From an uncultured Collinsella sp. (GTDB lineage Bacteria > Actinomycetota > Coriobacteriia > Coriobacteriales > Coriobacteriaceae): a DNA stretch of 12,954 nt. A model generated the notes under the pieces. The model had not been told where the DNA came from. It saw nothing but the letters and a program-made list of their open reading frames with translations, and searched no databases. Where the stretch lies: the NCBI GenBank assembly GCA_902479075.1, contig CABSNK010000032.1, positions 1 to 12,954 of the forward strand. The letters are read 5' to 3'. Made by a program: the position numbers and the translations under genes. Positions 5,940 through 12,954 of the stretch are shown one piece after another. Every line of letters starts with the position of its first letter. Position 1 is the stretch's first letter.

Positions 5940-6862
5940 AGCTCCACCCGCATAATGCGTCGGATGACCACCAGGGCGACGGCGTTGAGGGCAAGGCCCA
6001 GCACCACGGCACCGGCACCCGCCGGCGTTGCAAGGCCGCGGCGAAAGTCAGCCGAAAGCAGCGCCAGCACCGCGCACATACCCGCCGGCATCGCCGAGAC
6101 CATGTGTGCCGACATACGAGCCTGCGATGTCTTGACGTCCAAACGGCGCTTGAGCTCAATGCGCTCCCCCACCATGCTCGACGCCTCGGATAACAGGTCG
6201 GCAAGCGGGGCACCGGTTCGCTGCGACACCTTGAGCGCCAAGGTGACAAGCGAAAGGCCGGGGGCATCGATACGGTTGAGTAGGTCATCCAGCGCATCAG
6301 TCGCCGAGACGCCGCAGTCGATCGCCGCCGCCACGCGCAAAAACTCGGTATGCACCGGCTCTTGCGCGTGAGTTCCCACAAACCTCATGCCCTGGGCCAG
6401 CGAATGGCCCGAGGCGAGCGACATGGAGAGCGCCGTAAAGGCCTCGGGCATGGCTTCTTCCACATCGTGTTGCTCGCGGCGACGGTCGAAGGTGTCGCGA
6501 GCGGCGCCTACGCCAAACGGCGCGAGCAGCCCCAGAACAAAGCCGATAGGCGACAGCGATACGACAGTCAGGGCGATGCCGCAGACGCCACTCGACAGCA
6601 GCAAGCATGCCAGGCGCGCCTCGTCATCCTCGATAACAAGGCCAAGGCGATGTGCTGGAACCAGCGCCGCCCAGGAGCGGGCGATCTTTTTTAGCAGGTC
6701 GTTTTCTGCCAACTCGCGCGGCAGCTTCTCGACCACCGACTCAAGCGCATGGCTGGCCAGCTCCGCCGGCGGCACGCGCGACGCACGAGGCCCCGCCCCA
6801 CATGCCGCCGCGGCAGAAAGCCCCGTTAAGCCCCCTACGACGAGGGGCACAACGATCTCCAT
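5936..6862 (-). CDS. tadB: TadB inner-membrane platform protein
   Basis: This 308-residue protein has membrane helices at about 2-20, 85-120 (probably two), 252-270 and 281-300, and a type II secretion F domain at about 138-265 (EAFTALSMSLASGHSLAQGM, later LVTLALKVSQRTGAPLADLL). Size and layout are normal for TadB. It is expected to bind TadC and the TadA ATPase at the inner face of the membrane. The ATG at 6862 has a near-consensus ribosome site (AGGAGGTGG) inside the end of tadA, which it overlaps by 28 bases. Confidence 0.9.
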   Translation of the reverse strand: MEIVVPLVVGGLTGLSAAAACGAGPRASRVPPAELASHALESVVEKLPRELAENDLLKKIARSWAALVPAHRLGLVIEDDEARLACLLLSSGVCGIALTVVSLSPIGFVLGLLAPFGVGAARDTFDRRREQHDVEEAMPEAFTALSMSLASGHSLAQGMRFVGTHAQEPVHTEFLRVAAAIDCGVSATDALDDLLNRIDAPGLSLVTLALKVSQRTGAPLADLLSEASSMVGERIELKRRLDVKTSQARMSAHMVSAMPAGMCAVLALLSADFRRGLATPAGAGAVVLGLALNAVALVVIRRIMRVEL

Positions 6863-8163
6863 TCGTCCACCTCCTCTTGCGTGAGCGTTCCCGAGCGCAG
6901 GCCCTCTGCGATAAACGGAGGCTCGCGATCGAGTGTCCAGGTGCGCGTGGCGGCATCGAACGTCACGTAGCGCTCAAGCTCCACGCCGCCCGACGCGCCG
7001 CGTCGCACCCCCGAATAGGAGGACACGAAACGCCTGCCGTCCGCATGGCGCTCGGACATCACGATGCCGTCGAGCGCCATGGCGATCTGCTCCTCGATAA
7101 GCTCGCTCGGCAGATCGATGCCATAGCGCGCAAGCAGCGTCAGACGCACCACGGTCTCCTGTTCGGTGCCCGCATGAAGTGTGGTGAGCGACCCATCATG
7201 TCCGGTGTTCATGGCCTGCAACATGTCGCAGCATTCCGCGCCGCGCACCTCGCCCACCACAATACGGTCAGGACGCATGCGCAGGGCGTTGGTCACCAGG
7301 TCGCGGATTGTCACCGCGCCCTCGCCCTCAATTGAAGCCTCGCGCGCCTCCAGGCGAACCACATGCGGGTGATGCGCAAACTTGAGCTCGGCGGAATCCT
7401 CGATCGTCACGATGCGCTCGCCGGTGGATATCTCGCACGATAGCGCGTTGAGCAGCGTGGTCTTGCCCGACCCCGTGCCACCTGCAACCGCCAAATCCTG
7501 ACGCAGCGACACCGCACACGAAAGCAGTTGTGCATACCAAAGCGGTAGCGACCCCAGGCCCACAAGCTCGTCCAACGAACAAATGCGATCTGAGAACTTG
7601 CGGATGGTGAGGATCGGTCCATCGATCGCCACAGGCGGGATCACCGCATTGACGCGATAGCCCGTCTTGAGGCGTGCGTTGACGATGGGGCTGCGCTCGT
7701 CGATGCGCCTGCCCAGCGGCGAGATGATGCGGTCGATGAGCACGCGGATCTGCTCGTCATCCTCAAACGCATGCTCGATGGGATATAAGACGCCGCCGCG
7801 CTCAAAGAAAGCCGAGCGACAACCGTTGACCATGATCTCGGTGACGGTGTCGTCCTCGATGAGCGGCTGCAGTGGGCCCAAGCCCACCACGTCGTCCAAA
7901 ATCTCGTCGATGATGGCCTCGCGCTCGGGCGTCGCCAGGTCGGTCGCCTCCTCCACGTTGAGCGCTGCCTCCACCGCAGGACGCAATTCCGAGCGGGCGA
8001 GCACCGGATCGATGTATGCGCTGATACGCGCCACCTCGTCATAGCCCATGCGGTCCATCACGGCGCGCTTGGTGCGGCGCTTGACGGCACGGTGGCGCCC
8101 CGCATCAACAGGCACTGTCGCCGCAGCCGCACCGGCTTCCTTAATCCTTGTTTGCAAGCTCAT
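6835..8163 (-). CDS. tadA: TadA/CpaF pilus assembly ATPase
   Basis: This 442-residue cytoplasmic secretion ATPase powers Flp pilus assembly. The N-terminal domain (about 40-200) includes GLGPLQPLIEDDTVTEIMVNG, characteristic of CpaF. Walker A is GGTGSGKT at 228-235, the Asp box IVTIEDSAEL at 251-260, Walker B RMRPDRIVVGEVRG at about 296-308 and the His box GHDGSLTTLHA at 321-331. All catalytic residues are present and the length is normal for the family. The start ATG overlaps the tadZ stop (ATGA). It is a TadA/CpaF-type enzyme and not a PilB, because the zinc-binding tetracysteine motif of PilB is absent. Confidence 0.96.
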   Translation of the reverse strand: MSLQTRIKEAGAAAATVPVDAGRHRAVKRRTKRAVMDRMGYDEVARISAYIDPVLARSELRPAVEAALNVEEATDLATPEREAIIDEILDDVVGLGPLQPLIEDDTVTEIMVNGCRSAFFERGGVLYPIEHAFEDDEQIRVLIDRIISPLGRRIDERSPIVNARLKTGYRVNAVIPPVAIDGPILTIRKFSDRICSLDELVGLGSLPLWYAQLLSCAVSLRQDLAVAGGTGSGKTTLLNALSCEISTGERIVTIEDSAELKFAHHPHVVRLEAREASIEGEGAVTIRDLVTNALRMRPDRIVVGEVRGAECCDMLQAMNTGHDGSLTTLHAGTEQETVVRLTLLARYGIDLPSELIEEQIAMALDGIVMSERHADGRRFVSSYSGVRRGASGGVELERYVTFDAATRTWTLDREPPFIAEGLRSGTLTQEEVDEWRSLCPSS

Positions 8164-9806
8164 CGCGAATCACCCTCGCGCGACCAGGGAAGACGGATAC
8201 GTGGGCGCTCGGTGCGCGTCGCGCGGTCGGTGACCATGTCACTCCAGGGACCGACGGCGCAGCCCAGCTCCACGAGCATCTCGCGCGTGGCTTCGCGCAC
8301 GCTGGCGGCAAAAGCGCTGGTCTGTCCCACTGCCTCGTCAGCACGGCCGAATGCCATGAGCGCCGCCAGGTCCTGCCCACCGTCGGCGATGCGGATCTTG
8401 GAGCTCAACGCGCAGGCAATCTCAAAGCGCATGGCGACATCCTCGTCGGCACCGCGCGCGCCAAACCGGTTGAATACGGCGCTCATGCGCGTACGCGGCA
8501 CGCCCACACGGCTCGCCAGCTCGATAACGCGTGCTGCGGACGTCGCAGACGACACCGCCGAATCGCCCACGACCAGGCAGCGATCGCTTGCCGCCACCGC
8601 GGCCGCCACGGCGTCACCCCAAAAGACCGAGGTGTCGACAAGAACCACGTCGGATTCGCGGCGCAAGACGTCGAGCAGCAGCTCCACCGGGCGCGCCATG
8701 AGCTCGGCCTGTTCGGGCGCGGCGACCGGGCCCCAAAGCGTGACGCCCGGGGCCACACGCATCGAGGCGCCCACGATGTCCGATTCGGCAAGTGCGCCCG
8801 CAGCCGATGGCTCGATAAGCGTCGCCATGTCATGCGGGGTATCGGCACCCAACAGGTCGTAGAGGTTTCCAAACATCAGGTCCAAGTCGAGCACGGCAGC
8901 ACGCAGGCCCAGCAGCGACGCCGCATGCGCCATGGTGGCGACGATCGTCGACTTGCCGCAACCGCCCGAACCCGAAACGACGCAGACAACCGGGGCTCGA
9001 TGCGACGGGGCGACGGCATCCGCCGGCGGTGCGGGGGCAGGCGGCGCCGGTACGGGCGGCAACGTCCCCGTCTCCCCGGCAGCGCTCATATGCTGCGCCC
9101 AAGCCGGCATGGCAGGCTGCTCGGCCCGCGGGGCCGAATCTGGGGACTTCACGGTCGCATCGGCACGAACATTGTCGTTCCCGGCAAGCCCCTCAACCTC
9201 GTCGAGCTCATCGACCAGGCTCACGCCATGCACGTATCCCATATCTACGGCCAAAAGATCCTCGCCATACGGCACTGGCTCTCCGACTTCATCGTATGCA
9301 AGGGGATCCCGGGGGCACCGATCATGCTCGGCTTCCGCTTTTCCACAATCATCAACACGCGGGCCTCTTGTAGCGCGAGGCGCCCCGGATTCCCTATCAA
9401 CAAAAGCATCGGGCTCAATCGTCATACACCGGTCGTAATCAACCGTTCCCTCGCCCGCGCGTCCGTTGCCGCATATGCTACGCGCAGCGATAACCTCGGT
9501 CGCCCCCGCGCGAAACAGCCCCTCGATATCCGAAGGATCGAGCGTCTCTATCAGTACGACCACGCGGCTCACGCGGCCCTCGGCCGTCAGGCGCGCAACA
9601 GTCTTTCGCACGTCTTCGGCATCGAACAAGGCTGCCGCGATAATCGCCGCCCCACGACGCGACGGAAACGCCCGCACCATGGAAACCAGCCCATCCAGGT
9701 CGCCCACGCGAAGCACCTGCGCGCCTGCATCGCGGCCCTCGACTTCCCGCTGCAGCAATCCGTAATCACCGCACGCGCAGCATGCAAGCCAGATCGCCTT
9801 CATCAC
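8160..9806 (-). CDS. tadZ: TadZ/CpaE ParA-like pilus localisation ATPase
   Basis: This 548-residue protein (547 if the adjacent ATG at 9803 is used) has three parts. Residues 1-110 resemble a receiver-like domain (VVVLIETLDPSDIEGLFRAGATEVIAA). Residues about 111-268 are an acidic linker ending in a Pro/Ala-rich run (PPVPAPPAPAPP). Residues 271-520 are a ParA/MinD-type ATPase with Walker A GSGGCGKST (about 279-287), LDLDLMFGNLYDLLG after it and DVVLVDTSVFWGD as Walker B (about 386-398). The catalytic Lys of Walker A is present, but the first signature Lys of the MinD/ParA deviant motif is replaced by Ser. TadZ/CpaE proteins place the Tad machine in the cell. Its start is coupled to the cpaB stop (GTGA, or TGATG) behind GGAGG. 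Confidence 0.9.
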   Translation of the reverse strand: MMKAIWLACCACGDYGLLQREVEGRDAGAQVLRVGDLDGLVSMVRAFPSRRGAAIIAAALFDAEDVRKTVARLTAEGRVSRVVVLIETLDPSDIEGLFRAGATEVIAARSICGNGRAGEGTVDYDRCMTIEPDAFVDRESGAPRATRGPRVDDCGKAEAEHDRCPRDPLAYDEVGEPVPYGEDLLAVDMGYVHGVSLVDELDEVEGLAGNDNVRADATVKSPDSAPRAEQPAMPAWAQHMSAAGETGTLPPVPAPPAPAPPADAVAPSHRAPVVCVVSGSGGCGKSTIVATMAHAASLLGLRAAVLDLDLMFGNLYDLLGADTPHDMATLIEPSAAGALAESDIVGASMRVAPGVTLWGPVAAPEQAELMARPVELLLDVLRRESDVVLVDTSVFWGDAVAAAVAASDRCLVVGDSAVSSATSAARVIELASRVGVPRTRMSAVFNRFGARGADEDVAMRFEIACALSSKIRIADGGQDLAALMAFGRADEAVGQTSAFAASVREATREMLVELGCAVGPWSDMVTDRATRTERPRIRLPWSREGDSR

Positions 9807-10462
9807 TCGTCGCCTCCGCTCTTTTTGCTGCGCACCGTGGCGGGAATCGTCAAACTGACCGTCCCCTTGCCCGAGGCCCCCAGCAATTCCTTAACGTCTT
9901 CGGGGTCGGCCGCCAGCGTCACCCATTCGATCTTGCCTTCGTGCGTGGCGCCGGCCTCTTCGCTGGTATCGATCACGCGCGCGCCGCACAGCCGATCGGT
10001 TACGCCGTCCTTTTGCACGTACACGTCCACGTAGCTGCCCACGCCCGTGGCGCCCCCGACCGAATGCTCGGCATCGACCGCCACCGAAACGGCGACCTTG
10101 CCTTTGGGCACCTCGAGCGTGTGGGTTTCGGCCTTGGTGTAGACATCGCAAATCACGGCATTTTTAGGGATGCGTGAGGTTGTCACGTCGCCGCGCACCT
10201 GGCGCAACTCGGTCGCCGCATCGCGCGGCAGTAGGCTCGCCAGCCATTCCTGGGTTATGACATTGGTCTCGTCGAGGGTCTCGCCCACATCGATATCACG
10301 CGCCGCGACGCACACCTCGACGCGATCGCCGCCATACTTGGCCAGCGTCTCGGCCTGGACCTGCTCAGCCTGCGAGCGAATCGACGATGCGTAGACCATG
10401 CAGAGCAGCGCGGCGAGCACACCCGCGATTAGACTGATGGCGATGCGTTTGCTCTTGTTCAC
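9803..10462 (-). CDS. cpaB: CpaB/RcpC pilus assembly protein (SAF domain)
   Basis: This 219-residue protein has an N-terminal membrane anchor (about 7-25, IAISLIAGVLAALLCMVYA), a SAF domain from about 48 (VEVCVAARDIDVGETLDETNV) to 110 (TTSRIPKNAVICDVY), and a C-terminal RcpC-type region (VAVSVAVDAEHSVGG...GSYVDVYV). It is the first gene of the operon. I chose the GTG at 10462 because AGAGGAG lies five bases upstream; the in-frame ATG at 10477 would add five residues but has no ribosome site. In Gram-negative bacteria CpaB supports the secretin; in a single-membrane cell it probably guides the pilus through the cell wall. Confidence 0.9.
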   Translation of the reverse strand: MNKSKRIAISLIAGVLAALLCMVYASSIRSQAEQVQAETLAKYGGDRVEVCVAARDIDVGETLDETNVITQEWLASLLPRDAATELRQVRGDVTTSRIPKNAVICDVYTKAETHTLEVPKGKVAVSVAVDAEHSVGGATGVGSYVDVYVQKDGVTDRLCGARVIDTSEEAGATHEGKIEWVTLAADPEDVKELLGASGKGTVSLTIPATVRSKKSGGDE

Positions 10463-10572
10463 GGCCGCTCCTCTCATGGCAGTGCCGGGCGAATGCCCGT
10501 ACCACCATTGTCTGGGCGGTCAGAGTGCAAAGCGGCGCAATTGCGATTTTGGTATTACGTGTCAAACCAATT

Positions 10573-10632
10573 GCTGACCAAAAGCTGACCAGCCCGTCAA
10601 GCTCGTGGCAAGGTTTTGGTCAGCACGTCAGC
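10573..10632. promoter_or_regulatory. Cluster of GCTGACC/GGTCAGC half-sites upstream of the Tad operon
   Basis: On the plus strand GCTGACCA occurs at 10573-10580 and 10584-10591 (11 bases apart, about one helical turn), and the inverse TGGTCAGC occurs at 10617-10624, with a further GTCAGC at 10627-10632. A-rich or T-rich bases flank the motifs (AAAA between the first two, TTTT before the third, AAAA after the fourth). The cluster lies 110-170 bases upstream of cpaB and after the rsgA terminator, as expected of an operator or activator site. I see no convincing -10/-35 pair here: TTGACA at 10560-10565 (minus strand) has no good -10 at the right distance. Confidence 0.4.
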
Positions 10633-10660
10633 AAAACGCACGTTTAGGGGCGCATCGGCA

Positions 10661-10699
10661 ATAAAAAAGCCGCCTCCCGTACCATTGGGAGACGGCTGT
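10661..10699 (-). terminator. Intrinsic terminator of rsgA
   Basis: On the minus strand AGCCGTCTCCC pairs with GGGAGGCGGCT (11 bp, one G-U wobble) around an 8-base loop, directly followed by TTTTTT. It lies just after the rsgA stop, so it ends that transcript and insulates the pilus operon from it. Confidence 0.92.
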
Positions 10700-10714
10700 C
10701 ATAGGTAGATTCAA

Positions 10715-11899
10715 TTACAGATGGACATCGGGATCGAGCATCTGAGCACTCACACGCATGGATGACGCCAGGTTTTGGAACGTCTCCAGGCGCAGGCTGT
10801 CGATTTGCCCGGCATCCTCGGCCTCGCGAACGGCGCAGCCCGGTTCGTGGGTATGCGTGCAGTCGCCAAACCGGCACGCACGCGATGCCTCGACGATCTC
10901 GGGAAACGCGCGTGCCAAGCCCCGCTCATGCCCCACGAGCGGCAGACTGCGCAGGCCCGGCGCGTCAGCAATAACGCCGGCTTCGCCCGGCAGCGCCACC
11001 ATCACGCGCGCGACCGTGGTGTGGCGACCCTGGTCATCGCGCTCACGTACGCCGCCGGTCGCCAACGTATCGTGACCCAGCAGCGCGTTGAGCAGCGTCG
11101 ACTTGCCAGCACCCGATTCACCCAAGATCATGGCGCAGCTCCCGGCGGGCACGCAGGCGCGCACCTCGTCCAGGCCACGACCCTCGGCAGAGGACGTCAC
11201 GATCACGCGCACGTCCGGACCCACCAAGCGGTGCACACGGTCCAGATCGCGCTCGAGCTCATCGGCGTCGCAGCGGTCGGCCTTGGTGAGTACCACCACC
11301 GGCTCGGCATCGCAGTCGAGTGCCAACACCAGCGAGCGCGCCACGCGGTCGAGCAGTACCTCGCCGGCGCCGAGCGCCTGCACGATCAGCACGCTATCCA
11401 CGTTGGAGCAAAGCACCTGACGCTCGCCGCGAGCGCGTCCGCGCCAGCGCTCAAAACTCGTGCGGCGTGGCAGCACGCACTCGATCACGCCCATGTTGTG
11501 CCCGGGCGCACGACGCACCGCCACGCGGTCGCCCACGGCGGGCAGCAGAACCTCGTCCTCGCCACGCGACTTGGCAAACCCCACGGCATGCTCGGCACGA
11601 AAGGTGTCATCGGCAGTCGCCACCAGCGGAAACCCACGATCCAGGCGCACCACGGCACCAAGCTGCATCTGCTCGGGCTCCTCGGCCCGAGCACAATAAT
11701 CATCGAAGGCAGCCCGCTGAGCATCATCGACCGGCAGATCGTCGAACGCCGGAACATCCTGCAGCGCATCGAGTCCCGGCACGCTTGCCAGCAGCTCCTC
11801 GGCAGACGCGGGAGCTTCGGTCGCAAGCTTCCGACGACGATCGCGCTTAGCCCGCGCCCCCGTCGTCTTTTTCTTCGCCTTAGCCTTCGCCTTGCCCAC
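10715..11899 (-). CDS. rsgA: RsgA, circularly permuted ribosome small-subunit GTPase
   Basis: This 394-residue protein has the permuted GTPase motif order of RsgA/YjeQ: G4 TKAD (205-208), G5 TSSA (235-238), G1 GESGAGKST (260-268), a threonine-containing G2 region (GRHTTVAR, 291-298) and G3 DAPG (312-315). The zinc motif C-x4-C-x-H-x5-C follows at 342-355. An OB-fold precedes the GTPase (about 78-145). RsgA helps late maturation of the 30S subunit. The GTG at 11899 is chosen because GGGAGGCG lies just upstream; longer readings would run into the terminator hairpin of the previous gene. The first 75 residues are a Lys/Arg-rich stretch (KAKAKAKKKTTGARAKRDRRRK) and then an acidic stretch, longer than in E. 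coli-type RsgA. Confidence 0.95.
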   Translation of the reverse strand: MGKAKAKAKKKTTGARAKRDRRRKLATEAPASAEELLASVPGLDALQDVPAFDDLPVDDAQRAAFDDYCARAEEPEQMQLGAVVRLDRGFPLVATADDTFRAEHAVGFAKSRGEDEVLLPAVGDRVAVRRAPGHNMGVIECVLPRRTSFERWRGRARGERQVLCSNVDSVLIVQALGAGEVLLDRVARSLVLALDCDAEPVVVLTKADRCDADELERDLDRVHRLVGPDVRVIVTSSAEGRGLDEVRACVPAGSCAMILGESGAGKSTLLNALLGHDTLATGGVRERDDQGRHTTVARVMVALPGEAGVIADAPGLRSLPLVGHERGLARAFPEIVEASRACRFGDCTHTHEPGCAVREAEDAGQIDSLRLETFQNLASSMRVSAQMLDPDVHL

Positions 11900-11937
11900 A
11901 AGCGCCTCCCAGCACCACAAATCACAACTGAGCAGGT

Positions 11938-11965
11938 ATTTTACCCACAAAAAAGAGCTGGTCGA
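11938..11965 (-). promoter_or_regulatory. Candidate rsgA promoter
   Basis: On the minus strand TCGACC (11960-11965) and TAAAAT (11938-11943) are 16 bases apart and lie upstream of the GTG at 11899. The -35 box is part of the terminator stem at 11955-11984. The -10 matches 5 of 6 and the -35 matches 4 of 6 consensus positions. Confidence 0.4.
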
Positions 11966-11984
11966 GCAAACGCTCGACCAGCTC
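11949..11984 (-). terminator. Intrinsic terminator after the P-type ATPase
   Basis: A perfect 13-bp stem (11955-11967 with 11972-11984) with a 4-base loop is followed on the minus strand by TTTTTT (11949-11954). It is about 160 bases beyond the ATPase stop and ends that transcript just before rsgA begins. Confidence 0.9.
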
Positions 11985-12002
11985 ACATACTTTCCCTTAG
12001 CC

Positions 12003-12026
12003 CTTTTCATCCGCGCGGGAGAAAAG
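12003..12026. repeat. Small inverted repeat in the ATPase-rsgA gap
   Basis: CTTTTC (12003-12008) and GAAAAG (12021-12026) flank an inner CCGC/GCGG pairing with a two-base mismatch between. The GGGAGAAA within it also occurs in the larger repeat nearby (12107-12117). There is no T-run directly after it, so it is not a standard terminator. Confidence 0.55.
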
Positions 12027-12043
12027 CCAGCAAGGATACCGCA

Positions 12044-12131
12044 GGGCCCGCCCCGGAAGCCCTTTCTCCCGAACGATCCCGCAGCGCGAAGCGCGAGGAC
12101 CAGTGAGGGAGAAAGGGCGTGGGGCGGGCCC
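12044..12131. repeat. Long two-part inverted repeat downstream of the ATPase gene
   Basis: The outer arms GGGCCCGCCCC (12044-12054) and GGGGCGGGCCC (12121-12131) are perfect complements of 11 bp. The inner arms CCCTTTCTCCC (12060-12070) and GGGAGAAAGGG (12107-12117) are also perfect 11-bp complements. Asymmetric spacers of 5 and 3 bases separate the two parts. The 36-base apical region contains a further GCGC-GAA-GCGC hairpin. It starts 11 bases after the ATPase stop. It could stabilise the 3' end of the mRNA, help termination, or be a dispersed palindromic repeat. Confidence 0.75.
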
Positions 12132-12142
12132 GGACGAGAGCG

Positions 12143-12954
12143 TTACTCCTTCTCCACAGCGAGCATGATCGCCTTGTAGATCTCCATCAACGGAATGATC
12201 AGGAAGGCAAGGCCCAGCGCGGCGATAACGCCCTTGAGCTCAAGCGTCACGGGGCCAAAGAACATCTCGGCAAGCGTCGGCTGCACGGTCACGATCACCG
12301 TCAGTACCAGCGCCAGCGCGGCAGATGCCCACAGCCACTTGTTCTGCTTCTTCATGCTAAACAGCGACGCACGACGGCTGCGCATATTGAAGCAGTGGAA
12401 GATCTCGACCATGTTGAGCGTGATGAACGCCATCATCACGCCTTCCTCGTCGGCATTGCCGGCGATCATATCGGCGATGTGGATGTAGCCCATGTCAAAG
12501 TACACGCCCACAAAGAAGCTCGCCAGCACCAGCACGGTGATGATCAAGCCCTGGACCACACAGTCCAGGCCCATATTACCGGCAAAGACGCCGTCCTTGG
12601 CGTTGCGCGGCTTGCGCTTCATGATGTCGCCCTCGGCATCCTCCATGCCCAGCGCGAGCGCGGGGAAGCAGTCGGTGACCAGGTTCACCCACAGCAGCTG
12701 CACCGGCTGGAAGATGGTAAAGCCGATGAGCGTGGCGATAAACACCGAGAACACCTCGGCAAGGTTAGCCGAAAGCAGGAACTGGATGACCTTGCGGATA
12801 TTGTCGTAGATGCGACGGCCCTCTTCGCAAGCACCGATGATGGTGGCGAAGTTGTCGTCGGCAAGCACCATGTCGGCAACGTTCTTGGTGACGTCGGTAC
12901 CGGTGATGCCCATGCCCACGCCGATGTCGGCGCGCTTGATGGACGGGGCGTCGT
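12143..12954 (-). CDS. Ca2+-type P-type ATPase, C-terminal part (gene runs off the window)
   Basis: The visible 270 residues begin inside the hinge motif (DAPSIKRADIGMGMGITGTDVTK), followed by DMVLADDNFATIIGACEEGRRIYDNIRK and the C-terminal membrane region. Residues that bind Ca2+ in SERCA have equivalents here: Asn and Glu of M5 (SANLAEV), Asn, Thr and Asp of M6 (LLWVNLVTDCFPALALG) and a Glu in the M8-like helix (NMVEIFHCFN). This points to a PIIA-type (PacL-like) calcium exporter, although related Na+/K+ or broad-range types cannot be excluded without M4. The phosphorylation site DKTGT and Walker-like nucleotide site are outside the window. The stop (TAA) is at 12143, and the true start lies beyond 12954. 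Confidence 0.92.
   Translation of the reverse strand, partial: DAPSIKRADIGVGMGITGTDVTKNVADMVLADDNFATIIGACEEGRRIYDNIRKVIQFLLSANLAEVFSVFIATLIGFTIFQPVQLLWVNLVTDCFPALALGMEDAEGDIMKRKPRNAKDGVFAGNMGLDCVVQGLIITVLVLASFFVGVYFDMGYIHIADMIAGNADEEGVMMAFITLNMVEIFHCFNMRSRRASLFSMKKQNKWLWASAALALVLTVIVTVQPTLAEMFFGPVTLELKGVIAALGLAFLIIPLMEIYKAIMLAVEKE

Noticed and set aside
8148..10034. Open frame of 628 codons on the plus strand opposite tadZ
   Set aside because: It lies fully antisense to a gene with clear TadZ motifs, and its translation is rich in Arg, His and Ala with no domain pattern. Long antisense frames are common in GC-rich genes.
10486..10499. Small hairpin CGGGC-GAAT-GCCCG before cpaB
   Set aside because: Only five base pairs and no T-run; no sign of a riboswitch or attenuator around it.
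11900..12010. N-terminal extension of rsgA to an ATG at 12010
   Set aside because: It would read through the terminator hairpin of the previous gene and gives an unlikely peptide; the GTG at 11899 has a good ribosome site and starts where the basic N-terminal region begins.
10775..12106. Open frame of 443 codons on the plus strand opposite rsgA
   Set aside because: Antisense to rsgA, crosses two strong hairpins and the gene gap, has no ribosome site of note and no recognisable motif.

Overview
The window looks like chromosome of a GC-rich, single-membrane actinobacterium, most likely a gut Coriobacteriia member (Collinsella-like). This is inferred from protein style, the Tad gene set and GC content, not from a database match. 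Every supported gene lies on the minus strand, so transcription runs from high to low coordinates.

From right to left: (1) the C-terminal part of a Ca2+-type P-type ATPase, cut by the window edge; (2) a 243-base gap with several strong inverted repeats and an intrinsic terminator; (3) rsgA, a ribosome-assembly GTPase with its own strong terminator; (4) a 252-base gap with a cluster of GCTGACC/GGTCAGC half-sites, probably the control region of the next operon; (5) an 11-gene Tad (Flp/type IVc) pilus operon at about 863-10462, in the order cpaB, tadZ, tadA, tadB, tadC, flp, an unknown membrane-anchored protein, a short pilin-like protein, a TadE-like protein, a large TadG-like protein, a second TadE-like protein and a DUF192 protein; (6) a two-gene unit resembling a type II toxin-antitoxin module; (7) a tRNA-Phe gene with a clear promoter and terminator. 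(Counting the DUF192 gene, the operon has 12 reading frames.)

The Tad genes form one tightly packed unit. Most junctions overlap (ATGA, GTGA, TAATG, or 28-37 base overlaps), which implies translational coupling. TadA is the motor ATPase, TadB and TadC the inner-membrane platform, TadZ the ParA-like localisation factor, CpaB the SAF-domain assembly protein and Flp the major pilin. The TadE/TadG-like proteins are probable minor pilins or tip proteins. No secretin is present, as expected without an outer membrane. No prepilin peptidase (TadV/CpaA) lies in the window, so it must be encoded elsewhere.

No wholly new system is evident. The less understood parts are the unknown 187-residue protein between two pilin-like genes, the cysteine-rich TadG-like protein with a CxxCH motif, the Ala (not Gly) at the predicted cleavage site of all four pilin-like proteins, a TadE-like gene without a normal start codon at the expected place, the DUF192 protein coupled to the operon end, and the half-site array upstream of the operon.
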